From Oscillospiraceae bacterium (GTDB lineage Bacteria; Bacillota; Clostridia; Oscillospirales; Acutalibacteraceae): a DNA stretch of 64,000 nt. A program made the position numbers and the translations under genes. Positions 58,637 to 64,000 of this stretch are shown one piece after another. The notes beneath the pieces are model-generated. The model did no database searches, had not been told where the DNA came from, and saw only the letters and a list, made by a program, of their open reading frames with translations. Location of the stretch: assembly GCA_015066365.1 (NCBI GenBank), contig SVON01000001.1:175373-239372 (forward strand). Direction: 5' to 3'. The first letter of the stretch is position 1, and the number at the start of each line of letters is the position of its first letter.

Positions 58637-59566
58637 TTATACCTCAGACAGCAAAGCCTGGAATTTACCGGACAGCTCCACCTCGCCATTGTTGGCAGGA
58701 ATAAAGAAGGTGTCGTACTGAACGAACTTCTCACCATCGATGGTGCCCTCGCCCTCGGTGATCAGCACCGCCATAAAGCTATCGGGGTTGTCGATGGTGA
58801 CGGTGCCGTCCGCCTCCAGCTTGGTGACGGTGAAATACTCGCAGGAGGAGATTTCGGTGAACACGCCGCCCTCTACGATGGTCTGGGTGGGCTCGGCGGG
58901 ATCGGCGGCACGGGTCAGGTTGGACACCTCCAGCGCCTTCTCCACGTGAAGAGGACGGGTGTTGCCCTGGGCATCCTTGCGGCCATAGTCGTACACGCGG
59001 TAGGTTACGTTGGAGTTCTGCTGGATCTCAGCGATCAGCAGGCCCTTACCAATGGCGTGGATGGTACCGGAGGGAATGAAATAGCTCTCGCCCGGCTGTA
59101 CCGGCACAAACCGCAGAATATCGGTCAGGGTGTTGGTGCGGATGGCCTCTTCCATCTCGGCGCGGGTCACATCCTTCTGGAAGCCGTAATAAATACCGGC
59201 GCCCTCGTCGGCGTCCAGGATGTACCACATCTCGGTCTTACCGAACTGGCCCTCATTCTTTAGGGCGTACTCATCGCTGGGGTGTACCTGCACCGACAGG
59301 TCGCTCATAGCGTCGATCAGCTTAATGAGCTGAGGGAAATCCTTGAAATTGGCGCAGTTTTTGCCCATCGCATTAGCACCCAACTCAGCCAACTTATCGG
59401 CAAAGGTGGTGCCGTCCGGTAGATAACTGGGGCCATCCGGATGGGCGGACAACACCCACGCCTCCGCCACGCGATCCATATCCTTGACACCGTACTGGGT
59501 CATCAGTTTGTTACCGCCCCAAATATAGTCCTTGAAGGACGGAGAAAGTTTTAGAATATTACTCAT
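58637..59566 (-). CDS. manA: Mannose-6-phosphate isomerase, class I
   Basis: Interconverts mannose 6-phosphate and fructose 6-phosphate; zinc enzyme. The 309-residue cupin-fold protein begins MSNILKLSPSFKDYIWGG, has the metal ligands in LSVQVHPSDEYAL and GKTEMWYIL, and FIPSGTIHAIGKGLLIAEIQQNSNVTYRVYDYGR. Eleven bases upstream of glk in the same direction. Confidence 0.93.
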   Translation of the reverse strand: MSNILKLSPSFKDYIWGGNKLMTQYGVKDMDRVAEAWVLSAHPDGPSYLPDGTTFADKLAELGANAMGKNCANFKDFPQLIKLIDAMSDLSVQVHPSDEYALKNEGQFGKTEMWYILDADEGAGIYYGFQKDVTRAEMEEAIRTNTLTDILRFVPVQPGESYFIPSGTIHAIGKGLLIAEIQQNSNVTYRVYDYGRKDAQGNTRPLHVEKALEVSNLTRAADPAEPTQTIVEGGVFTEISSCEYFTVTKLEADGTVTIDNPDSFMAVLITEGEGTIDGEKFVQYDTFFIPANNGEVELSGKFQALLSEV

Positions 59567-59645
59567 ACAAAACACCTCGTTTGTGTTATTTGCGGTGACA
59601 CCGCTATCTCATTTATTCTACCATAGTTTTCCTGTCAGGTCAACG

Positions 59646-59680
59646 AGAAAAATCCCGCCATCCAACGGACGGCGGGATGC
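59646..59680 (-). terminator. Terminator of the first GH16 gene
   Basis: ATCCCGCC/GGCGGGAT stem followed by TTTTTCTCG on the minus strand. Confidence 0.85.
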
Positions 59681-59684
59681 TGTA

Positions 59685-60413
59685 TTACTGATAGACGCGG
59701 ACGTAGTCGATGATGTAGTGCTGGGGCAGCACGGTGTTCACGTCATCGGGGCGCTCATCGTCGTTCCAATCGGACAGAGCGGTGTTGATCAGGATGAAAT
59801 GAGGACGGTGGAAGCACTGCTTCATATCCTCGGTGATGGCATGGGTGACGATGCACTGATCGTCAAAGTAGAAGCGGCACTCCTTCTCCTCCCACTCCAC
59901 GGCGTAGATGTGGAAATCGTCCGCCAGCTTCTCGCCGGAGGGCAGCTGATAATAGCCGGTGATGCAGTTGTGCTCATCGGTGGACTTGGTCTGGAAGTGC
60001 AGGGTGCAACGCATCTCACCGTTGGAATCGGGGTTCGAGTTGACGGTGGACTCCATAATGTCGATCTCGCCGCAGTGGGGCCAGTCGATGACGGAGATGT
60101 TCTCGCCCAGGGTCCAGAAAGCGGGCCACAGACTCTTGCTCCAGGGCAACTTGGCGCGCATCTCAATACGGCCATAGGTACAAGAGAACTTATGCTCGGT
60201 GTTCAGGCTGGCAGAGGTGTACTTGGCACCCTCATAATCCTCACGCAGGGTGACGATGTGCAGCATACTGTCCTCAACGTAGGCGTTGCAGGGACGGTCG
60301 GTGTAATACTGAGGCTCGTGGTTGCGGATGAAACCAATCTCAAAACCCCACTTGTCACGGTCGATGGTATCCCCATCAAAATGGTCTTCCCAAATCAACT
60401 TATCGAATGCCAT
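59685..60413 (-). CDS. Glycoside hydrolase family 16 enzyme (copy 1)
   Basis: A 242-residue beta-jelly-roll GH16 enzyme with the catalytic signature HCGEIDIMES (nucleophile Glu, assisting Asp, acid/base Glu). GH16 members cleave mixed-linkage or beta-1,3 glucans and related galactans. No signal peptide is present: the protein begins MAFDKLIWEDHFDGD, the start of the catalytic fold, so it should be cytoplasmic, unusual for GH16. It is about two-thirds identical by eye to the copy at 60644-61372. Substrate unknown; imported beta-glucan oligosaccharides are one possibility. Confidence 0.88.
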   Translation of the reverse strand: MAFDKLIWEDHFDGDTIDRDKWGFEIGFIRNHEPQYYTDRPCNAYVEDSMLHIVTLREDYEGAKYTSASLNTEHKFSCTYGRIEMRAKLPWSKSLWPAFWTLGENISVIDWPHCGEIDIMESTVNSNPDSNGEMRCTLHFQTKSTDEHNCITGYYQLPSGEKLADDFHIYAVEWEEKECRFYFDDQCIVTHAITEDMKQCFHRPHFILINTALSDWNDDERPDDVNTVLPQHYIIDYVRVYQ

Positions 60414-60473
60414 AATAACTCTCCCTTTATTGGAATTTCCCCTGCCCTATCCCGGACAAAGAGGTACGCATAA

Positions 60474-60502
60474 AGTATAGAAAAAAGGCCTGGGGTTGTC
60501 AA
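60474..60502 (-). promoter_or_regulatory. Promoter of GH16 copy 1
   Basis: Minus strand TTGACA (60497-60502), 17-base spacer, TATACT (60474-60479). Just upstream (60513-60532) is an imperfect palindrome, GGTATTCCCCGGGGCATACC (one mismatch), a candidate operator. Nothing else is seen in the 60533-60599 stretch. Confidence 0.75.
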
Positions 60503-60599
60503 TAGATTTTGGGGTATTCCCCGGGGCATACCACCATATTTAGAAAATGTCGTTGAAATTATATATGGAAATCGTAGAATTTTGACATTCCATAAAGCA

Positions 60600-60632
60600 A
60601 GAAAAACCGCCTCTGCGGGGCAGAGGCGGTTT
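60600..60632 (-). terminator. Terminator of GH16 copy 2
   Basis: ACCGCCTCTGC/GCAGAGGCGGT, 11-bp perfect stem with 3-base loop, followed by TTTTTCTTG on the minus strand. Confidence 0.9.
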
Positions 60633-60643
60633 GAGGTAACCGA

Positions 60644-61372
60644 TTACTGATACACGCGGATGTAGTCGATGAGGTACTCCTGGGGCAGTTGAGTGTGCTC
60701 GTCGTCGGGGCGCTCATTATCGTTCCAGTCGGACAGAGCGGTGTTCACCAGGATGAACTGGGGCTTGTTGAAGCAGCCCAGCATATCCTCGGTCAGTGCA
60801 GACTTGCGGGTCATCACGTCGTCGAAGTACCAGCGGATCTCGCCCTCTTCCCACTCGATGGCCCAGGTGTGGAAATCGTCACCGAAGCACTCATAGGGAG
60901 AGCGGTAGCGCTCGATGGAAGAATGGATGTCGTTGGCCTCCTTGGAGAAATAGTGCAGGCTCATGGTCTGCTCGCCGTTGGAGCCGGGGTCATCCTCTTT
61001 GCCAATCATCTCCATAATGTCGATCTCACCGCAACGGGGCCAGTTGACCACGGGATAGTTCTCGCCCATCATCCAGAAAGCCGGCCACAGGCCCTTAGAG
61101 TACGGCAGCTTGGCCCGCATCTCCACGCGACCGTACAGGCAAGAGAACTTGCCCATGGTGTTGATGGAGGCGGAGGTGTACTTAGCGCCCTCATAGTCCT
61201 CACGCAGGGTGACGATGTGCAGCATACTGTCCTTGACAAAGATGTTGCAGGGGCGGTCGGTATAATACTGGGGCTCGTGATTACGGATGAAACCGATCTC
61301 GTAATCCCAGATGTCACGATTCAGAGAATCGCCGTCAAAATGCTCTTCAAAAATCAGTTTGTCAAAAGCCAT
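60644..61372 (-). CDS. Glycoside hydrolase family 16 enzyme (copy 2)
   Basis: Tandem paralogue of the preceding enzyme, also exactly 242 residues and also lacking a signal peptide (MAFDKLIFEEHFDGD). Catalytic motif RCGEIDIMEMIG. Differences cluster around the substrate cleft (about 115-165: KEDDPGSNGEQTMSLHYFSK versus NSNPDSNGEMRCTLHFQTK), suggesting altered specificity after duplication. Each copy has its own near-identical promoter and its own terminator, so they can be regulated separately. Confidence 0.88.
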   Translation of the reverse strand: MAFDKLIFEEHFDGDSLNRDIWDYEIGFIRNHEPQYYTDRPCNIFVKDSMLHIVTLREDYEGAKYTSASINTMGKFSCLYGRVEMRAKLPYSKGLWPAFWMMGENYPVVNWPRCGEIDIMEMIGKEDDPGSNGEQTMSLHYFSKEANDIHSSIERYRSPYECFGDDFHTWAIEWEEGEIRWYFDDVMTRKSALTEDMLGCFNKPQFILVNTALSDWNDNERPDDEHTQLPQEYLIDYIRVYQ

Positions 61373-61406
61373 AGTGTTTAGCCTTCCTTTCGGTTTTGTT
61401 GCTATA

Positions 61407-61435
61407 AGTATACGGAAAAGACAGAAAAAAGTCAA
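61407..61435 (-). promoter_or_regulatory. Promoter of GH16 copy 2
   Basis: Minus strand TTGACT (61430-61435), 17-base spacer, TATACT (61407-61412): same -10 and spacing as GH16 copy 1. Confidence 0.75.
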
Positions 61436-61490
61436 GAGAACAGAGAGAAATGTCCCTTGATTTATTGGAAATTATATGATAATGTGGAAT

Positions 61491-61606
61491 TACCACACAA
61501 CATTTTAATATGGCTCGTACTGTAAGCATGTATTTTTATCGTTCTCGGTAAAAATGCAGGCTCTATTTTCGCATGCTTCGGTATGGGCAGAAAATGTTGT
61601 GTGGTA
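61491..61606 (+). ncRNA. Uncharacterised nested-hairpin leader RNA
   Basis: A 116-base structure: outer perfect 16-bp inverted repeat TACCACACAACATTTT (61491-61506) / AAAATGTTGTGTGGTA (61591-61606); middle 7-bp stem AAGCATG/CATGCTT (61524-61530/61572-61578); inner 13-bp stem TGTATTTTTATCG/CGGTAAAAATGCA (61529-61541/61546-61558; two G-U pairs and a slight overlap with the middle stem) with a TTCT loop. It precedes a terminator and then a gene with no room for a promoter in between. I cannot match it to a known riboswitch. A palindromic mobile repeat (MITE/REPIN) is the alternative. Confidence 0.6.
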
Positions 61607-61631
61607 GCAATAACGAGCAGTTGCATTTTTC

Positions 61632-61670
61632 GGTGTGTGCGACCTCGTGTTGCACACACTTTTTTATTTT
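61632..61670 (+). terminator. Leader terminator before the SHOCT membrane protein gene
   Basis: GTGTGTGC (61633-61640) / GCACACAC (61652-61659) with an 11-base loop, then TTTTTTATTTT. It ends immediately before the gene's ribosome-binding site AGGAGGA. Confidence 0.88.
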
Positions 61671-61684
61671 CAGGAGGAAACATC

Positions 61685-62434
61685 ATGGACGAAAAAATTC
61701 TAATCAAAAGCGAAGGCTACAATGTAAAGAAACTGTTTTTGATCATTCTTGCCATCGGCATCGCGCTGTCTGCACTAATCTCTATCGTGATATATTCCGA
61801 AGCTGCCACTAAATACGATAGATATTACGATGATTATTATGCAACGTATGTAGAACACCAAAAAGAAGGAAATTGCGGTTACTCTTACAACTATTATTAT
61901 GGCGACTATATTAAAGAAGATGAATGCTGGGATTGCGAATGGATCAGAGAGAACCCCAGCAAATCGACTTACGCCTTAGACGAGGTGCTAAACCCGCCCT
62001 TTTTCTTGATTCCCATCGCTTTCTTTGCTCTGATCGGTGGTATTCTTTATCTGTGGCTACGCAGCTTTGAACTCACCGTCACCGACAAGCGAATTTATGG
62101 CGTGGTTGCCTGGGGTAAGCGCGTGGACCTGCCCCTCGACTCTGTTTCCGCTACCGCGACCATCCGTCTTACCAAAGGTGTTTCTGTTTCTACCGCTTCC
62201 GGCAGAATTAGTTTCCGAATGCTGAAAAACGCAGAGAAAATCTATTCTGTCATTAACAAATTGTTGATCGAGAGACAGCAGAACAAGCAGAAAGAAGTAT
62301 ACGTTCCGGTGACGCAGCCTAGCAGCCAAACTAGTGCGGCAGACGAGCTCAAAAAATATAAAGATCTGTTAGATGCCGGTATCATCACCCAGGAAGAATT
62401 TGACGCCAAGAAAAAGCAGTTATTGGGACTGTAA
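61685..62434 (+). CDS. Membrane protein with Tyr-rich loop, PH-like and SHOCT domains
   Basis: A 249-residue protein of unknown function: basic N-terminus, membrane helix (about 16-40), an extracytoplasmic loop (about 41-98) very rich in Tyr/Asp with four Cys (Tyr-Tyr-Asp runs, NCGYSYNYYYGDY, CWDCEW), second helix (about 103-125), then a cytoplasmic part resembling a bacterial PH domain (FELTVTDKRIYGVVAWGKRVDLPLDSVSA) and a C-terminal SHOCT motif (LKKYKDLLDAGIITQEEFDAKKKQLLGL). SHOCT modules are oligomerisation/tethering elements. ATG follows AGGAGGA. Controlled by the structured leader. Confidence 0.75.
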   Translation: MDEKILIKSEGYNVKKLFLIILAIGIALSALISIVIYSEAATKYDRYYDDYYATYVEHQKEGNCGYSYNYYYGDYIKEDECWDCEWIRENPSKSTYALDEVLNPPFFLIPIAFFALIGGILYLWLRSFELTVTDKRIYGVVAWGKRVDLPLDSVSATATIRLTKGVSVSTASGRISFRMLKNAEKIYSVINKLLIERQQNKQKEVYVPVTQPSSQTSAADELKKYKDLLDAGIITQEEFDAKKKQLLGL

Positions 62435-62436
62435 TG

Positions 62437-62470
62437 AAAAGGGAGTGGCTTTGTGCCACTCCCTTTTCAC
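62437..62470 (+). terminator. Terminator of the SHOCT membrane protein gene
   Basis: GAAAAGGGAGTGGC/GCCACTCCCTTTTC, 14-bp perfect stem with a 5-base loop, directly after the stop codon. Confidence 0.85.
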
Positions 62471-62499
62471 TTGTCAATTTGGCGTATATCTGCTATTAT
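62471..62499 (+). promoter_or_regulatory. Promoter of the transposase remnant
   Basis: TTGTCA (62471-62476), 17-base spacer, TATTAT (62494-62499), 15 bases before the remnant's ATG. The remnant may still be transcribed. Confidence 0.6.
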
Positions 62500-62514
62500 G
62501 TTTTCGGTGATGAT

Positions 62515-62868
62515 ATGGAATTTACGCAACGCAAACCAACTCGGCTTTCAAAATACGATTACAGTCAAGACGGCTATTATTTCGTGACGATATGCGCCAA
62601 GGATAAACAGAATCTGTTCGGCGAGATCGTAGGGGATGGCGTTTACGACATCCCGCAAATGAAATTGTCCGTAATTGGTGAAATCGTGAACAAGTATATA
62701 CGGCACCTTAATACCCAATACAATAACGTTTGCATCGACAAATATATCGTGATGCCAAACCACATTCATTTGATCGTCAAAATTTCCACGGCACAAAAAG
62801 ATGGAAACACTTTATGCGGGACGTCGCAAGCGCCGTCCCCTACAAAAATAACAAGTAACATTCCGTAA
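62515..62868 (+). pseudogene. Truncated REP-associated tyrosine transposase (RAYT)
   Basis: The 117-residue product matches the N-terminal part of Y1 (IS200/TnpA-REP) transposases: LSKYDYSQDGYYFVTICAKDK opening and the HUH metal motif in VMPNHIHLIVKI. After about residue 100 the sequence (DGNTLCGTSQAPSPTKITSN) runs into a stop and a terminator, so the helix that normally bears the catalytic Tyr is missing. Domesticated single-copy transposase remnant, probably inactive. It lies next to a palindromic structure (61491-61606), which may or may not be its former REP. Confidence 0.8.
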
Positions 62869-62874
62869 GCCATA

Positions 62875-62912
62875 CAAAAAAACCGACACACCCAAAAGGA
62901 TGTGTCGGTTTT
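62875..62912 (-). terminator. Terminator of the GGGtGRT gene
   Basis: AACCGACACA/TGTGTCGGTT stem with a 10-base loop, followed by TTTTTTTG on the minus strand. Confidence 0.88.
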
Positions 62913-62941
62913 GTTTTGCTTAGATTCAGTAAAAACCGAAA

Positions 62942-63946
62942 TTACTTCGCCTCAGAAACGGCCACGGCGCAAGCCACGGTCATACCGACCATGGGGTTGT
63001 TACCGGCGCCGATCAGACCCATCATCTCCACGTGAGCGGGCACGGAGGAGGAGCCGGCGAACTGAGCATCACCATGCATACGACCCATGGTGTCGGTCAA
63101 GCCGTAAGAGGCAGGGCCGGCGGCCATGTTATCGGGGTGCAGGGTACGGCCGGTACCACCGCCGGAAGCGACGGAGAAGTACTTTTTGCCGTTCTCGATG
63201 GCCCACTTCTTATAAGTGCCGGCCACGGGATGCTGGAAGCGGGTGGGGTTGGTGGAGTTACCGGTGATAGAAACCTCAACCGACTCCTTCTGCATGATGG
63301 CAACGCCCTCGTTGACGTCGTTACAGCCATAGCACTTAACCTTAGCGCGCTCACCGTCGGAGAAAGCGACCTCACGGACCACCTTCAGCTCACCGGTGTA
63401 GAAATCGTAATCGGTCTCCACATAGGTGAAGCCGTTGATACGGCTGATGATATAGGCGGCATCCTTGCCCAGACCGTTCAGGATAACGCGCAGCGGGTTC
63501 TTACGCACCTTGTTGGCGGTGCGGGCGATACCGATAGCGCCCTCGGCGGCGGCGAAAGACTCGTGACCGGCCAGGAAAGCGAAGCAGTTGGTCTCCTCGC
63601 TCAGCAGCATCTTACCCAGGTTACCGTGGCCCAGACCCACCTTACGCTGGTCGGCAACAGAACCGGGCACGCAGAAAGCCTGCAGACCCTCGCCGATGAC
63701 GGCGGCGGCCTCGGCGGCATCAGAGATACCACGCTTCAGGGCCAAAGCCACACCCATGGTGTAAGCCCACACGGCGTTCTCAAAAGCGATGGGCTGAACG
63801 CCCTTCACGATCGCGTCCACATCAATGCCCTTGGACAGGCACAGCTCACGGCACTCCTCCAGAGAGCCCAGACCATTCTCAGCCAGGAATTTCTCAATCC
63901 CGGGCATACGGCGGTCTTTACCTTCGAACTTTACATTGTTAGCCAT
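62942..63946 (-). CDS. GGGtGRT protein
   Basis: A 334-residue protein of the family named for its GGGTGRTLHPDN motif (about residue 265-276). Function unknown; it occurs in anaerobic Firmicutes and is highly conserved. Visible features: MPGIEKFLAENGLGSLEECRELC, a region rich in Gly/His (GLGHGNLGKMLLSEETNCFAFLAGHESFAAAEGA) that could bind a cofactor or metal, and a C-terminal MVGMTVACAVAVSEAK. Strong ribosome-binding site AAAGGAGGA. The upstream gene's stop is only 18 bases away, so it is the second (or later) gene of an operon. Confidence 0.85.
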   Translation of the reverse strand: MANNVKFEGKDRRMPGIEKFLAENGLGSLEECRELCLSKGIDVDAIVKGVQPIAFENAVWAYTMGVALALKRGISDAAEAAAVIGEGLQAFCVPGSVADQRKVGLGHGNLGKMLLSEETNCFAFLAGHESFAAAEGAIGIARTANKVRKNPLRVILNGLGKDAAYIISRINGFTYVETDYDFYTGELKVVREVAFSDGERAKVKCYGCNDVNEGVAIMQKESVEVSITGNSTNPTRFQHPVAGTYKKWAIENGKKYFSVASGGGTGRTLHPDNMAAGPASYGLTDTMGRMHGDAQFAGSSSVPAHVEMMGLIGAGNNPMVGMTVACAVAVSEAK

Positions 63947-63964
63947 CTGTACATTCCTCCTTTA

Positions 63965-64000
63965 TTATTCTTCACGGGGGTCAATGTACTTCGCCGCATT
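63965..64000 (-). CDS. 3' end of the gene upstream of GGGtGRT
   Basis: The last 11 codons and stop of a gene continuing beyond the window; it ends NAAKYIDPREE. Too short to identify. In related genomes GGGtGRT genes often follow an iron-sulfur scaffold-like gene, but that cannot be confirmed from 11 residues. Confidence 0.6.
   Translation of the reverse strand, partial: NAAKYIDPREE

Overview
The window looks like chromosome of a spore-forming, fermentative member of the Clostridia, most likely an Oscillospirales-type gut bacterium. The grounds are Bacillus/Clostridium gene order (yicC-remA-gmk-rpoZ-priA-def-fmt ... rsmB-rlmN-prpC-prkC-rsgA-thiN-spoVM), sporulation and SpoIIIE-type genes, DUF378, DUF1292 and GGGtGRT proteins, rubrerythrin and ferritin, an NfnAB bifurcating enzyme and acetate kinase. 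No 16S gene is present, so the assignment rests on gene content. Most genes are on the minus strand in long, tightly packed operons. There is no prophage, CRISPR array or integrative element; the only mobile-element trace is a truncated REP-type transposase near the right end.

Layout. 0-5 kb: end of an ACT-domain gene, DUF378 protein, acetate kinase divergent from the acetate-using tRNA ligase TmcAL, the rpsF-ssb-rpsR operon, and two lipoproteins with PepSY-like tails. 5.2-7 kb: a peroxide/iron operon perR-rubrerythrin-ferritin behind PerR-type palindromes; the perR copy carries a one-base frameshift. 7-9.9 kb: pyrophosphate-type phosphofructokinase and the Mg2+ channel mgtE, preceded by a 26-codon leader ORF resembling MgtL/CorL. 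9.9-11.6 kb: tRNA-Ala(GGC) and a yybP-ykoY Mn2+ riboswitch in front of a CaCA-family cation exchanger. 11.6-25.4 kb: one apparent 15-gene operon from yicC to spoVM, including two small genes (spoVM, 31 aa; a 50-aa membrane protein). 25.4-29.7 kb: tepA-ftsK/spoIIIE-MBL protein-DUF3006. 29.8-32.7 kb: nfnAB and an HD phosphohydrolase.

32.8-36.3 kb: plus-strand operon mtaB, a degenerate LCP protein, and a transglutaminase-like lipoprotein. 36.3-43.6 kb: cdaA-cdaR (c-di-AMP), a cysteine desulfurase with a DUF3343 carrier, DUF1292 protein, a probable 6S RNA, rlmH, walJ-like hydrolase and murA. 43.6-52.5 kb: MacB-like permease plus adaptor without ATPase, LOG protein, GH2 enzyme, pnuC, pyrophosphatase, and the nucleoside-salvage set deoD-deoB-cdd. 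52.5-57.6 kb: copper operon csoR-copA in which copA runs in frame into a CopZ-like domain with its own internal ribosome-binding site; cysK; tcdA and a DtxR/MntR-type regulator. 57.6-61.4 kb: ROK glucokinase, mannose-6-phosphate isomerase and two tandem GH16 enzymes without signal peptides. 61.4-64 kb: a hairpin-rich leader with an intrinsic terminator ahead of a membrane SHOCT protein, the transposase remnant, and a GGGtGRT gene.

Metal and redox control dominates the regulation visible here: PerR boxes, an Mg2+-type leader peptide, an Mn2+ riboswitch, a CsoR operator and a DtxR-family regulator. The most novel-looking signals are the mgtE leader peptide, the copA/copZ gene-within-gene, and the uncharacterised structured leader at 61.5 kb.
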